A stretch of DNA of 64,000 bases from Microtetraspora sp. NBRC 13810 (GCF_030268685.1 NZ_BSRQ01000002.1:186001-250000), one strand, 5' to 3'; counted from the stretch's first letter, positions 8,660 to 18,982 are shown. The notes: generated by a model from the sequence alone, not told the origin. A program made the numbers and translations.

Positions 8660-9114
8660 GCGACCCTCCCCGCGGTGACCCGGACATCCGGGACATAGGG
8701 GGCCAGCGCCCGGCTCAGCGGATCGGGCACGCGTGCGGGCACCGTACGGGTGTTCGGACCGCGCATGCAGGCCACCCGCTGCCGTCCCCGGGCGATCAGC
8801 GTCTCGGCGTCGTCCGGGCCGAGACGCACGTAGTCGAAGCCGAACTCCAGTTGCGTCTGGCCCAGTTCGAGCAGGCGCATCCTGATGGACAGCTCGTCGA
8901 ACGCGGTGATCTCCGCGTAGAACTCGCAGTCGACCTTCAGGGTGAACAGCTTCAGGTCGTCCTGCAGGTCGGCCAGCACCTCCGGGGCCCGCTCCTTGAG
9001 GAACATCTCCCGGCAGCGTCCCTGCCAGCGCAGGTAGTTGACGTAGTAGACGTTGCCGACGATGTTGGTCTCCTCGAAGCCGACCGTGTGCCGGTACTCG
9101 AAGTAGTCGTTCAT
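8656..9114 (-). CDS. Enediyne hotdog-fold thioesterase (TE / E10 type)
   Basis: A 152-residue protein beginning MNDYFEYRHTVGFEETNIVG. The FEETNIVGNVYYVNYLRWQG block is the signature of enediyne TEBC/E10 thioesterases of the 4-hydroxybenzoyl-CoA thioesterase superfamily, in which a glutamate and an asparagine near residue 15-20 act instead of an aspartate. The family hydrolyses the polyene from the PKSE acyl carrier protein, giving the heptaene known from this pathway. Its start overlaps the PKSE stop and its stop overlaps the flavin reductase start, so translation is coupled along the operon. Confidence 0.93.
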   Translation of the reverse strand: MNDYFEYRHTVGFEETNIVGNVYYVNYLRWQGRCREMFLKERAPEVLADLQDDLKLFTLKVDCEFYAEITAFDELSIRMRLLELGQTQLEFGFDYVRLGPDDAETLIARGRQRVACMRGPNTRTVPARVPDPLSRALAPYVPDVRVTAGRVA

Positions 9115-12100
9115 GCCTGTGACCGTCCTTCCACCAGGACCGCGAACACGACCGGGTCGGGTGCGTCCCGCAACGTCGTGACGAGCGTCGCGATCCGCAG
9201 CGAACCGGAGGCGAACACGGCCCAGGCTCCGCGTGCTTCTGGCGTGAGGGTGAGCGGGCTGTCCGCCGGGAGGCCCGCCTTGCGCAGGCATTCCACCGCC
9301 GACCAAATCCTGGACCCGGCCGTGCCGGCGGACTCGCCCAGCTCCCGCGCGACCAGGGCGGCCAGCGGGCGGTGACCGCCCAGGAGTCCGTCCCACTCCC
9401 CCGGCGGCCGTTCGGCCACCGTCTCGACGTCGCAGCCGAGCGTCCCGTCCGCCACGGCGCAGAGGGTCACCCCGGCGCCGTGCGAGGCCGAGAGCGTCCC
9501 TCCCCCGGCCAGTTCCGGCCGGCCGTCGGGGCGGTAGCGGACCTCCGCCGGGCGGCCGAGCGCACGGCCGGCGGCCAGCGCGGTACGGCCACGGCGGTCC
9601 TCGCCGCCGGCCGGGTCCGGTTCCACCGCGATCGCGGCCCGGACCCCGGTCAGGTCCTCCACCTCGCGCTCCAGGTAGGAGCCGAGCAGCGGAGCCACCC
9701 AGGGGCCGCGGCCGTCGCCCTTGCGCACCGCCCGCAGGCGCAGCCCCTCCCAGCGTTCGACGGCCGCACCGGCGCCGTCGCGCACCACGATGTCGTACAC
9801 GTAGGTGTCGCCCTCGCGGTACCGTTCGGTGGCGCAGTAACGCAGGTCGCCCACGGCCTCGGTCATCGCGCGGCCGACCCGCACCCGCTCGATGCCAGAG
9901 GGGAGCAGCGTGGCGTCGGGGACGCACACCTGGTTGCCGTGCATCAGCGCGTCCCGCGTCCCGGGGTCGCCGAGGAGCAGGTCGGCGGGCAGGAACCCGG
10001 CGAACCAGCCGGCGGCGGGGTCCACCGCGACGGTGGCGTCCACGTGCCGGGCGGCGGCCCGCCGGTAGTCGCGCAGCCGCTGGAACCTGGCCCCCTGGAA
10101 CAGCACGCCGCCGTACATGTCGGCCGCCGGGTCCAGCGGCACCCGAGGCAGGCCGTCCGCGACCTGGTCCGGCGGGCCGTCCGGCACTTCGGCGCCGGAG
10201 AAGACCAGCCGGGCCCTGAAGTGCTCGGCGGCGAACGCGGTCTCCGCGCTGCGGATGGTCACCTCCGCCACGCCGTCGTCCACGGCGGTGGCCGCCACCT
10301 GGATCGTGGTGGTCCCGCCGGGCGGGACCACGATCGGCCGCAGGAACTCCGCCGCCTCGATCGCCGGCGGCCCCGCCCAGCCGGTGGCCGCGGTGGCCAC
10401 CTGGGCCATCGCCTCCATGCCGAGCACGGCGGGGAACAGCAGGTTGCCGTCCAGCAGATGGTCGGCGAGGTACGGGTCGGTGCCCGCGTTCAGCGCCACC
10501 TCGGCGACCATTTCGACGCCGTGGTAACGGACCAGCGGCTTGTCCACGAAGCGCAGCAGCGGGAGCGCCGGCAGGTCGTGCCGGACCGTGTCGATGGTCC
10601 CGGTGCGCCCGCTGATCACCACCACGGGCGGGGCGTCCGGGTCGGACACCAGCCGCCGCATGATCTCGACGCCCTGGTCCGGTGTGATCGCGGTGATGCC
10701 CTCCCGGGAGAGGCCCTCGACGACCGACAGGCGCTCGCCCATGCCGACCCCGGCCCACACCGACCACTCCATGCAGAGTGCCCGGCAGCCCGGATGCCGT
10801 TCGCCGGCCTCGCGGGTCAGGTCGGCCAGCCACTCGTTGGCGGTGGCGTAGTGGGCCTCGCCGCGCAGTCCCGCCCGGCCGATGATGCTGCCGAACGTCA
10901 CCAGCAGCTTCAGCCCGCCGGGCTCGACCGCGTCCAGCACGGCGCGCAGGCCGTCGATCTTCGGGGCGAAGGTGCGCGGGAACGCGTCGAAGTCCAGGCC
11001 CGCGATCCCGGCCGGCTCGTTGCGCCCGGCACCGTGCAGGACGGCGGTGACCGGTCCGAGGTCCCGCGACAGCTCCGCGACCGCGGCGCGCACCTGGCCG
11101 GGGTCGGTGACGTCGGCGCGGGCGTAGCGCACGGTGGCGCCGCTGCCGGCCATCCGCCGCAGGTTCGCCGCCAGTTCCCCGTCCTCGGCCGGGTCCGAAC
11201 GTCCGAGCACCGCCAGCCTGACCCCGGTGTCCAGGGCCACCGCCAGCGCGCACTCGGCGGTGATGCCCTTCCCGCCGCCGGTGACGAGCATGACGTCGGT
11301 CCCGTCCAGCGGCTGCTGAACGCGTTCCGCGCGGACGGGCATCGCCCGCAGGGTCGGCACCCGCCGTACGCCGTCCGCGCCGTAGTGGGCCTCGGCGAAG
11401 TCGGCGGTCGCCGAGACCTCGGTGACGACGGCGTCGAGGGCGTCGGCGGGCGCGCCGTCCTCGGGCAGATGGACGATGGTGGTGCGGATCTGCGGCGCCT
11501 CCAGCCTCAGCGTCTTGGCCAGGCCGGCCGCGCCGCGACCGTGCTGGACCAGGACGAAACGGCCGCCCGGCGCGCCCCTCAACGCCTGCTGCGCGCCGTC
11601 CAGGGCGAGCTTCACCTGCTCGGGGACACATCCCGCGGGCAGGCAGACCAGCACCCCTGCGCCGACGTTCGCCCGCTCCAGGGCCCGGCGCAGCGGTTCG
11701 GCCAGCGGGTGACCGTCCGGGGCGTGCACCTGCCACGGCCCGTTGTCCTGCGGCGCGGTCCGCGCGGGCGCCGGCACCTCGTCGAGGTCGATCCGGAACG
11801 GCCGGGACCAGGCCGCGGCGCCGGCCGCTGCCGCCGCGGCGGCGGTGTCGCCCGGCTGGGCGGTCTCGGCCAACGTGTCCAGCGTCTCCCCCAGCTCGCG
11901 CAGGGTCGCGGTGGCGAAGTTGGTCGGCGCCTGGGTCACCGGCAGCTTCAGGAGCTGCGCCGCCTGGTTCACGACCTGCCCCACCGTGATCGAGCTCATG
12001 TGCAGGTCGTCCAGCAGGCGGCTGTCGTCGGTGACCATCTCCGGGGGGAGTTCGACGCGCTGGGCGATCAGGCGGCGCAGCAGTTCGATGCCCGGCTCGT

Positions 12101-14972
12101 CACCGGTCGTCCCCGCGTCCCCGTCGTCCGCCGCCGCGCCCGCCGCGCCCGCCCCGCTCGGGCCGTGAGCCGGGTCACGGCCCGGGTCACGGGCCGGGCG
12201 GCCCGCGCCGGGGGCGCTCCGCCTGCCGCCTCCGCCGATCTTCAGCGGCGGCGCGGCCTCGGCCGGGCTGGCGAAGAACGTGAACTCGGCGCCGATCTCC
12301 AGCGACCGGGCCAGCCTGCCGTGGAAGAGCGCCTCGTGCCGTACCGGGGCGCCGAGGACGTACGCCGCGCCGGTCACGCCGAGCAGGCCCCGGAGCGACT
12401 CGTCGTCGGTGTCCAGGGCGATGGCCGGCACGTCCGCGATGGCGGTCGCCAGGCCGGAGAGCACCCGGCCAGGTCCCACCTCGACGAACAGGTCGACATC
12501 CTTGGCCGCGAGCTCCACCGCCTGGGCGAACTGCACCGGGTCGCTGATCTGGCGGTGCAGCAGGGCGGGCAGGTCGGTGTCCGCGGCCAGCGTGTCGGCC
12601 GTCACCGTGGAGATCACCCGTCGCCCGACCCGGCCGAAGTCCTCCTCGGCCAGCCGGGCGCCGAACGCCTCGGCCGCCGGGGCCACCAGCGGGGAGTGGA
12701 AGGCGTGCGACACCGGCAGCCGCGTCCAACGCACCCCCGCCTCGTCGGCCCGGCCGCCGGCGGCCTCGACGGCCTCGACCGTGCCCGCGATCACCGTCTG
12801 CTCCGGCCCGTTGTAACCGGCGATCACCACCGGCAGCCCGGCGATGAGCCCGTCCACCACGGGCGGCGGCGCGCTGATCCCGGCCATGGTGCCCGACGAG
12901 CTGTGCTCGGTCATCGTCCGGCCGCGGACGGCCGCCACCCGCAGCAGCGTCTCCTCGTCCATCGCCCCGGCCCAGTGCAGGGCGGAGATCTCGCCGAGGC
13001 TGTGACCGACCGCCACCTCGCCGTCCACGCCGAGGACGGACAGGGCGCGCAGGCCGGCCATCGAGCCGGTGACGATGCGCGGCTGCGCCACCGCGGTCGC
13101 GACCATGTCGCCGCCGGTCGGCAGCGCCGCCTTGAGGTAGACCTCCTCCACCTCCGAAAGCCTGCGGCGGAGCGCGCCGCCGCTGGTGCCGCGTCCCGAG
13201 CCCTGCCCGGGGAACAGCAGCCCGATCCTGCCCTGCCGGCTGACCCGGCCGAGGAAGACGCGGCCCTCGACGTCGATCAGGTTCCGCTCGCCCGCGTTCA
13301 GGGCGTCCAGCGCCCGCGACAGCCGCCGTTCGGCGTCCTCCGGGGAGGAGACCACGACGGCCGCGCGGTAGGGCATGTCGCGCAACCGGCGCTGGAGCGT
13401 CGCGGCCAGGTCGCCGAGCTGCGCGTACGACAGCCGGGACGCGAACCCGGTCAGCTCGGCCAGGCGGTCGCGCAGCCCCTCCACCGAGTCGGCGTCGACG
13501 AGCAGCAGTTCCACGTCCTGGACGGAGGCGGCGAGCGCCCGGGTGCGGGTGTCCATCGGCACCCGGCGCCGCGGGGCCGCGCCCTCCACCACCACGTGGG
13601 TGTTGATGCCGCCGAAGCCCATGGCCGTGACGCCCGACCGCACCGGCGCCCCGGCGGGGAACGGCTCGGCCTTGCGCAGCACCCGCAGCGCCGCGCCCTC
13701 CTCCGTCAGCACCGGATGCGGGTCGACGCACCCGGTGGCCGGTGGGAGGACCTGCTCGTGCACCGCCATGACGGCCTTGATGAGGCCGGCCACCCCGGCG
13801 GCGGCCTTGGTGTGCCCGATCATCCCCTTGATCGAGCTGATCACGGCCGGCGCCGCCTGCGGGTCGGCGTCGGCGCGGGACAGGGACAGCGCGCGCAGCT
13901 CGGTCGCGTCGCCGACCTCCGTGCCAGTGCCGTGCCCCTCGAACATCGGCACCGTCTCGATGCCGAAGCCCGCCCGTTCGTAGGCGCGCCGCAGCGCCAG
14001 CCGGTAACCGCTGATCTCGGGCCGGGTGATGCCGCCCTGGCCGTCGGAGGACACCCCCCAGCCGGCGACGGTCGCGTAGATCCGGTGCTGCCGGTCGCGG
14101 GCGTCCTGCTCGCGCATCAGCACGACCATCCCGCAGCCCTCGCCCGGCCAGAAGCCGTTGGAGCGGCGGTCGTACAGCCGCATCTCGCTCCTGGCCAGCG
14201 CTCCGGTCTTGGCGAAGCCGACGATCTCGAACGGGTCGATCGACAGGTCCACCCCGCCGGCGACGGCGACGTCGAGGTCGCCCTCCAGCAGCGCGTTGCA
14301 CGCGGTCGCCACCGACAGCAGCGACGAGGAGCAGGCGCCGTCGACGGTGTACCCGCCGCCCTTGAGGTCGAAGTAGTTGCAGATCCGGCCCGCGATCGTG
14401 TTGGACAGGCCGCCCGCGAGGGTGTCCTCGTCGATCGCCGGGAACGGGTCCTTGTAGGCGACCTCCAGGTCGTCGAGGAACCCGCCCAGCCGGTCGTCGT
14501 CCCAGCCCTCCTGCTCGCGCAGCGCCGCGGCGACGACCCGCCGCACGTACGGCCAGCGCAGCCGCAGCGTGTTGGCACGGGTGAACTCCCCGGTCAGCGT
14601 GTTGCCCACGACGACGCCGGTGCGTTCCCGGTTCAGGCCCTCGCCCTTGGGGAACCCCGCGTCGGTGAGCGCCTGGCCCGCGACGTCGAGCGCCAGCCAG
14701 TGGGTGAGGTCGGTGGACCGGTAGGTGCTCCCGGCGACGCGGTGGGCGACCCGGTCGAACTCGTAGCCCTCGATGACGGCGGCGTTCCTGGCGTAGAACC
14801 GGTCGGGGGCGGCCGGGTCCGCGTCCCAGTAGTCCTCCAGCCGCATCCGCTGGTCGGGCAGCCGGCGGAACGCGCGCCGCCCGGCCAGGACGTTCTCCCA
14901 CAGCTCTCTCGGCGACGCGGCGTCCGGGTAGCGGCACGCCATGCCGACCACGGCCAGTCGGTTCCTGCTCAT
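9111..14972 (-). CDS. pksE: Enediyne iterative type I polyketide synthase PKSE (KS-AT-ACP-KR-DH-PPTase)
   Basis: A 1953-residue synthase of the size usual for enediyne PKSs. Domains in order: KS (residues 1-460; Cys214 in DGACSSSLLS, His347 in EGHGTG, His387 in IGHTKA), AT (about 580-880; GHSLGE with Ser658), ACP (about 955-1035; LDDLHMSSITVGQ, Ser994 probably carrying phosphopantetheine), KR (about 1225-1410; TGGGKGI and Tyr1375), DH (about 1480-1750; ADHLLDG with His1505), and a C-terminal PPTase (about 1780-1953; LGCDVE). Self-phosphopantetheinylation and production of a linear polyene are known for the family. An Ala/Gly-rich linker lies on each side of the ACP. The start ATG 14972 overlaps the UnbU stop (ATGA). 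Confidence 0.97.
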   Translation of the reverse strand: MSRNRLAVVGMACRYPDAASPRELWENVLAGRRAFRRLPDQRMRLEDYWDADPAAPDRFYARNAAVIEGYEFDRVAHRVAGSTYRSTDLTHWLALDVAGQALTDAGFPKGEGLNRERTGVVVGNTLTGEFTRANTLRLRWPYVRRVVAAALREQEGWDDDRLGGFLDDLEVAYKDPFPAIDEDTLAGGLSNTIAGRICNYFDLKGGGYTVDGACSSSLLSVATACNALLEGDLDVAVAGGVDLSIDPFEIVGFAKTGALARSEMRLYDRRSNGFWPGEGCGMVVLMREQDARDRQHRIYATVAGWGVSSDGQGGITRPEISGYRLALRRAYERAGFGIETVPMFEGHGTGTEVGDATELRALSLSRADADPQAAPAVISSIKGMIGHTKAAAGVAGLIKAVMAVHEQVLPPATGCVDPHPVLTEEGAALRVLRKAEPFPAGAPVRSGVTAMGFGGINTHVVVEGAAPRRRVPMDTRTRALAASVQDVELLLVDADSVEGLRDRLAELTGFASRLSYAQLGDLAATLQRRLRDMPYRAAVVVSSPEDAERRLSRALDALNAGERNLIDVEGRVFLGRVSRQGRIGLLFPGQGSGRGTSGGALRRRLSEVEEVYLKAALPTGGDMVATAVAQPRIVTGSMAGLRALSVLGVDGEVAVGHSLGEISALHWAGAMDEETLLRVAAVRGRTMTEHSSSGTMAGISAPPPVVDGLIAGLPVVIAGYNGPEQTVIAGTVEAVEAAGGRADEAGVRWTRLPVSHAFHSPLVAPAAEAFGARLAEEDFGRVGRRVISTVTADTLAADTDLPALLHRQISDPVQFAQAVELAAKDVDLFVEVGPGRVLSGLATAIADVPAIALDTDDESLRGLLGVTGAAYVLGAPVRHEALFHGRLARSLEIGAEFTFFASPAEAAPPLKIGGGGRRSAPGAGRPARDPGRDPAHGPSGAGAAGAAADDGDAGTTGDEPGIELLRRLIAQRVELPPEMVTDDSRLLDDLHMSSITVGQVVNQAAQLLKLPVTQAPTNFATATLRELGETLDTLAETAQPGDTAAAAAAAGAAAWSRPFRIDLDEVPAPARTAPQDNGPWQVHAPDGHPLAEPLRRALERANVGAGVLVCLPAGCVPEQVKLALDGAQQALRGAPGGRFVLVQHGRGAAGLAKTLRLEAPQIRTTIVHLPEDGAPADALDAVVTEVSATADFAEAHYGADGVRRVPTLRAMPVRAERVQQPLDGTDVMLVTGGGKGITAECALAVALDTGVRLAVLGRSDPAEDGELAANLRRMAGSGATVRYARADVTDPGQVRAAVAELSRDLGPVTAVLHGAGRNEPAGIAGLDFDAFPRTFAPKIDGLRAVLDAVEPGGLKLLVTFGSIIGRAGLRGEAHYATANEWLADLTREAGERHPGCRALCMEWSVWAGVGMGERLSVVEGLSREGITAITPDQGVEIMRRLVSDPDAPPVVVISGRTGTIDTVRHDLPALPLLRFVDKPLVRYHGVEMVAEVALNAGTDPYLADHLLDGNLLFPAVLGMEAMAQVATAATGWAGPPAIEAAEFLRPIVVPPGGTTTIQVAATAVDDGVAEVTIRSAETAFAAEHFRARLVFSGAEVPDGPPDQVADGLPRVPLDPAADMYGGVLFQGARFQRLRDYRRAAARHVDATVAVDPAAGWFAGFLPADLLLGDPGTRDALMHGNQVCVPDATLLPSGIERVRVGRAMTEAVGDLRYCATERYREGDTYVYDIVVRDGAGAAVERWEGLRLRAVRKGDGRGPWVAPLLGSYLEREVEDLTGVRAAIAVEPDPAGGEDRRGRTALAAGRALGRPAEVRYRPDGRPELAGGGTLSASHGAGVTLCAVADGTLGCDVETVAERPPGEWDGLLGGHRPLAALVARELGESAGTAGSRIWSAVECLRKAGLPADSPLTLTPEARGAWAVFASGSLRIATLVTTLRDAPDPVVFAVLVEGRSQA

Positions 14973-16006
14973 GCGGGCACGACCTTCTTGTCGGTCGCGG
15001 GCTGGTCGGTCACGGAGGTGTCGGGCACGGGGTGGCCGGCGCCGGCCCTTCCGTTCGCGGCGGCGGCCTCCGCGGCCTCCGCGGCCATCGCCGCGTCGTG
15101 CGCGGCACGCTGTTCGCGGGCCCTGTTGGAGAAGTGCAGCGACCACAGGTAGAGGCCGCGGATCAGGCAGACGACCGCGGTGGCGAAGAAGAGGCCGTAG
15201 GCGATGCCCGCGCCGGTGAAGAACCCGTAGATGACCGCGATGCCGCCGCCGAACGCGAACTGCGCGGCCGGCGCGGACGGGCTGGTGCCCGGGTCGGTCA
15301 CCATGTAGTTGGTGTAGAGGACGAAGGCGACACCGGTCATCATGATCAGTGACGACGGGATCGACGTGTCCAGCAGCACGCCACGGAAGACCGCCTGCGC
15401 GACGTAGACGCTGAGCCAGCCGAAGATGAGCCACGTCCGGCCGGTGAGCTTGGCGTTCAGCATGGTGCCCGCGGACAGGATGATCGCCGGGACGAGCCAG
15501 TCGACCGGGGCGTCGAACTGCTCGGTGAAGTGGTACGGCGGCGCGATGCTCGCCCACGGGAAGACCAGCAGGATGACGGTGATCCCGAAGTTGGACGGGT
15601 TCATGTAGTGCCGCAGCCGGCCGCGCACCGGAGCGCGCAGCACCCACTTGGCGCCGACCGCGACCATGACCCCGAAGATCATGACCCACACCTGGTCGTT
15701 GACGTAGATCAGCATGTTCATGGCCAGGGCGGTGATGTGCGCCGGGTAGAGGAACTCCATGACGCCGCGCATGCCGTTGCCCATGAAGCGCGGCGCGCGT
15801 CCCTCCGCCCGCGCTCCGATGATCTCCAGCAGCGCCTCGAACGAGTAGGCGGTGGCCAAGGCGATGAAGGGCCACACCCACGGCTGCTCGAAGCCGAGGA
15901 TCGTGTAACCGAAGATGTTGAACACCGTCATCGACATGGCGAAGTTGCGCAGGGCGATGACGACCTTGGGGTCATGCCGCGGAGGGCTGGGCTTGGTCGT
16001 GGACAT
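14969..16006 (-). CDS. unbU: Enediyne cassette membrane protein UnbU (E5-like)
   Basis: A 345-residue polytopic membrane protein with about eight to ten predicted helices, starting at ATG 16006 behind AGGAGAGGTGATC. The segment GRLRHYMNPSNFGITVILLVFP recalls the RnfD/NqrB-like electron transport fold, in which the equivalent motif binds flavin. The C-terminal 50 residues are Ala/Glu-rich, hydrophilic and probably cytosolic. It has the position and length of the UnbU/E5 protein always found beside enediyne PKSs. Its exact role is unsettled in the literature I know. It lies between UnbV and PKSE in one operon. Confidence 0.9.
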   Translation of the reverse strand: MSTTKPSPPRHDPKVVIALRNFAMSMTVFNIFGYTILGFEQPWVWPFIALATAYSFEALLEIIGARAEGRAPRFMGNGMRGVMEFLYPAHITALAMNMLIYVNDQVWVMIFGVMVAVGAKWVLRAPVRGRLRHYMNPSNFGITVILLVFPWASIAPPYHFTEQFDAPVDWLVPAIILSAGTMLNAKLTGRTWLIFGWLSVYVAQAVFRGVLLDTSIPSSLIMMTGVAFVLYTNYMVTDPGTSPSAPAAQFAFGGGIAVIYGFFTGAGIAYGLFFATAVVCLIRGLYLWSLHFSNRAREQRAAHDAAMAAEAAEAAAANGRAGAGHPVPDTSVTDQPATDKKVVPA

Positions 16007-16012
16007 GTACGA

Positions 16013-17977
16013 TCACCTCTCCTTGGCCTGGGAGCCGAGCCGCAGCGCGTGCCGGCCCGGGTTGAGCTGCAGGTTCTGTTCGCGCACCTGACCGGAGCGG
16101 TCCCGCCAGGTCAGGTGGACCTGGACCGGCCCGGTGACCTTGGAGCCGAGGCCCACGTGCACCTCGTGGCTGCGCTTGCCGGAGTGGCCGCTGCCGCCGT
16201 CGACGCGGGCCAGGTGCTTGCGGCCGTCCGGGGTCGTCACGGTCACCTGCGCGCCGACCACCGGCGAGCCCTGCGCGGGCATCGCGCCCTCGGGCGACTC
16301 GGTGTCATGGGTCAGCTGGAGTCCGAGGTACGCGCCGGGCGCCGGGCTGGTGTTCTGGTAGAAGACGGGCTCGTCCCACTGGCGGGCGACGGCCATGTCG
16401 AGCCGTCCGTCGCCGTCCGCGTCGCCGACGGCGATGCCCCGGGTGGGCACCGGGATCGCCAGGCCGAGCTCGTGCGCCAGGTCCTGGTACCTGCCGTCCG
16501 GGGCGCAGACGAAGAAGGCGAGCCGCTGGCTCCCGGCGATGTCGTCGCCGGCCTGCACGTACGGCCACCAGTACGGGTTGTCCGTCGCGAGGTCGTTGGT
16601 CGCGGCGAGTTCCTGGAGCTGCGGCCACCTGTTGACCTCGCCCTTGACGAACCCGGTCGTCTGCGCGATCACCGATTCGCCGCTGTTGTTGAAGTCGGCC
16701 ACCTTGACGTCCCACGCCCAGCCGGACCACGCGGTCCCGAGGTTCGTGCTGCGGTCCTCCCACGGCCCCACGCCGTTGCCCAGCTTGGCGCGCAGGTCGG
16801 CCTGGTCCTTCGCCGTGTTCATGAACTGGAAGTTGCTCTCCTGGATGCCGAACGTCGTGGTGATGTTGCTGACGAACATGTCGTAGAGGCCGTCGTGGTC
16901 GAAGTCGGCGAAGTCGATGCCCATGCCCTTGAAGGAGTCCTCGCCGATCCGCTTGGACTTGGGCAGCCCGGGGGTCCGCACGCCGTGCACCGCGGCGAAC
17001 TCGATCTTGCCGGGCCGGGAGATGTTGTGCAGGAGCGCGTCCTTGCCGTGGTCCTGGGCGATGTAGAGCTCGGAGAGCTGGTCGCCGTCGAGGTCGTTGG
17101 CGGCGGCGGCGAGCACCCACCCTCTGGAGATGTCGCCGGGCACGGCGTTGTCGATCCGCTGGAACGTGGCCGAGGGCCGCTCCCCCGTCCGTGCGCCGGT
17201 CCAGCGGAAGAAGTAGTCCTCGCCGCCGTTGGTGGCGGCGGACAGCGAGCGGTTCATCGAGACACCGCCGCGCTTGCGGTCGTCGAGCACCGGCCCGTGC
17301 GGGAAGTAGTTGCCGAGGTAGATGTCCTCGTGCCCGTCACCGTCGAAGTCGGCGATCGACACGGCGTTGGAGTTCCACTCCGGCCCGGTGTACGTGGCGC
17401 CGCCCGCGTTCGGGACCAGTTCGGTGGCCACGTAGGCGTCGGCGGTCAGCTTCGCGGCGTCCGGCTTCGCCAGGTGGACGATCGGCGTCCGGCCCCACAG
17501 GTAGACCAGCAGGTCCATCCGGCCGTCCTCGTTGAAGTCGCCCGGGGCGCAGCCCATCGGCGCCATGGCGTCGTTCATCGGCAGCGAACCGCTGCTCAGC
17601 GCGAACGGCGTGTACCGCTGCGCCCGGGCGCCCGGCGCCGGGGTCACCACGACCTGGTCGATACGGGGATCGGTGACGCACAGGTCGTTCGGCAACCCGT
17701 CGCCGTCGAGATCGTTCATCGCGATCCCGGCCCCGACCGAGGAGATCCAGGCGTCGATGTGCTTGTACTCCTTGTTGACGCGCCGGATCGTCTGCTGCCG
17801 GAATCCGCTCGGCAGCGCGATGTTCATCGGCTGGAACGCGTACTTGCGGGCCAGCTCCGCCTTGTCGGCCGCGGACGCCTCGGGCAGGCGGACAATGAAG
17901 AACATGCCCACCACCATCAGCAACGCCACTGCGCCTGGTAACTGCTTGCGCAGCCGGCTGGTCAGGGTAGCGGTCAC
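16013..17977 (-). CDS. unbV: Secreted FG-GAP repeat protein UnbV (E4-like, ASPIC/UnbV domain)
   Basis: A 654-residue protein starting at GTG 17977 with GGGAGGT about eight bases upstream, inside the end of the preceding gene. Residues 1-37 form a signal peptide or anchor (LPGAVALLMVVGMFFIVRLP, then ASA). At least six calcium-binding-type loops follow, such as DLDGDGLPND, DFNEDGRMD, DFDGDGHED, DFDHDGLYD and DADGDGRLD, which indicate a beta-propeller of FG-GAP/VCBS repeats. The C terminus (about 560-650) is the ASPIC/UnbV domain with GGSGHSGKRSHEVHVGLG. The protein should act outside the membrane or be anchored to it. It is conserved in enediyne cassettes. Confidence 0.93.
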   Translation of the reverse strand: MTATLTSRLRKQLPGAVALLMVVGMFFIVRLPEASAADKAELARKYAFQPMNIALPSGFRQQTIRRVNKEYKHIDAWISSVGAGIAMNDLDGDGLPNDLCVTDPRIDQVVVTPAPGARAQRYTPFALSSGSLPMNDAMAPMGCAPGDFNEDGRMDLLVYLWGRTPIVHLAKPDAAKLTADAYVATELVPNAGGATYTGPEWNSNAVSIADFDGDGHEDIYLGNYFPHGPVLDDRKRGGVSMNRSLSAATNGGEDYFFRWTGARTGERPSATFQRIDNAVPGDISRGWVLAAAANDLDGDQLSELYIAQDHGKDALLHNISRPGKIEFAAVHGVRTPGLPKSKRIGEDSFKGMGIDFADFDHDGLYDMFVSNITTTFGIQESNFQFMNTAKDQADLRAKLGNGVGPWEDRSTNLGTAWSGWAWDVKVADFNNSGESVIAQTTGFVKGEVNRWPQLQELAATNDLATDNPYWWPYVQAGDDIAGSQRLAFFVCAPDGRYQDLAHELGLAIPVPTRGIAVGDADGDGRLDMAVARQWDEPVFYQNTSPAPGAYLGLQLTHDTESPEGAMPAQGSPVVGAQVTVTTPDGRKHLARVDGGSGHSGKRSHEVHVGLGSKVTGPVQVHLTWRDRSGQVREQNLQLNPGRHALRLGSQAKER

Positions 17978-17980
17978 GAA

Positions 17981-18982
17981 CTAGCACCTCCCAAGGGACA
18001 CGAACTCGTCGGCGATACGCCGCCGCCATTCCTCGAACGGGGGCTCGGCCCCCCGGCCCTGCCCGGTGGCGGAACCGCCCCGCTCCGGGAGGACGTCGAT
18101 GCAGATCTGCGCCGCCCGGTCGGGCGACATGTCGCAGAACACCCCGGTGGCGACCTCTGTGTGCGGCACCTCCAGGCCGGCCCGCCGCCGGGCCTCGGCC
18201 GCGAACGCGCTGCCCTGCGCCACCTGCGGGCGGTACTCCCCCGCGCGCTTCCAGAAGCCCCGCAGCTCGTCCTCGCCGGCGCCGCCCGCGTAGGTCGCGG
18301 CCAGCCCGGCGCCGGAGTACAGGTCGGCCTGCCGGCTCGCGGGGAACCCCTCGATCAGGGTCGTCACGACGTCGGCGTCCGCGCCGCCGACGAACCACAG
18401 GGCCCGGCCGATGCCCTGGTCGAGGGCGCGGTTCGCGTACCCGTGGGGGTCGTCGGCCGGCCACGGGAAGCGCGGCTCCTCGTAGTGCCGCCTGACGTAC
18501 TGCTCCGTGCGGAAGTACGCCTGGTGGAAGCCGTAGCCGTCGAGCACGAGCCACTGCAGCAGCGGGTCGAGCGGCAGGCTGGGCCAGAGGAACCTCGGCA
18601 GCCTGGCCATCGCCCACCCCACCCCGATGAGGGCCATGTAGACGTGGGCGTCGCCGGGACCGGCCAGAAACTCGCGCACCCGCCGGCCGCGCGCGAAGGT
18701 CAGCGCGTCGACCATGGTGAAGCCCATTGCCGCACCCTCGTAGGCGAAGCCGCGAAATCGCACCGGAATCCCGTCCAGGCGTTCCGGAAGCGCATCGGCC
18801 GTACCCGCTTCGACGGCATGGCCATAACCCGCGAGAAAGTTCTTCCCGATCTTTTCCAGAATTTCCCGAGTGGCGGGATCCTTCACATGGAATCCGCGTT
18901 TTCTCAGGTTCGTCTCCGAGTCGTCCGGGGTGAGCACACGGCGACTCAGCCTCCGTAATGTGGCGGCCAACGCATTCCCCAA
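17981..18982 (-). CDS. DUF1702 enediyne cassette protein (UnbL/E3-like), copy 1
   Basis: A 333-residue protein. The start is probably TTG 18982 because the resulting N terminus (TLRRLSRRVLTPDDSETNLR) aligns with the start of the second copy; no strong ribosome site is seen. Conserved blocks shared with copy 2 include GFAYEGAAMG, MALIGVGWAMARLPR, LVLDGYGFHQAYF, DQGIGRALWFVGG and YSGAGLAATYAGG. DUF1702 proteins of this length occur beside UnbV and UnbU in enediyne clusters; their function is unknown to me. It is three bases from the UnbV start. Confidence 0.88.
   Translation of the reverse strand: MGNALAATLRRLSRRVLTPDDSETNLRKRGFHVKDPATREILEKIGKNFLAGYGHAVEAGTADALPERLDGIPVRFRGFAYEGAAMGFTMVDALTFARGRRVREFLAGPGDAHVYMALIGVGWAMARLPRFLWPSLPLDPLLQWLVLDGYGFHQAYFRTEQYVRRHYEEPRFPWPADDPHGYANRALDQGIGRALWFVGGADADVVTTLIEGFPASRQADLYSGAGLAATYAGGAGEDELRGFWKRAGEYRPQVAQGSAFAAEARRRAGLEVPHTEVATGVFCDMSPDRAAQICIDVLPERGGSATGQGRGAEPPFEEWRRRIADEFVSLGRC

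Noticed and set aside
9372..15152. Very long open frame on the plus strand opposite the PKSE gene
   Set aside because: It mirrors the PKSE codons, is rich in Arg/Gly/His/Pro and shows no domain; a typical antisense shadow of high-GC coding DNA.
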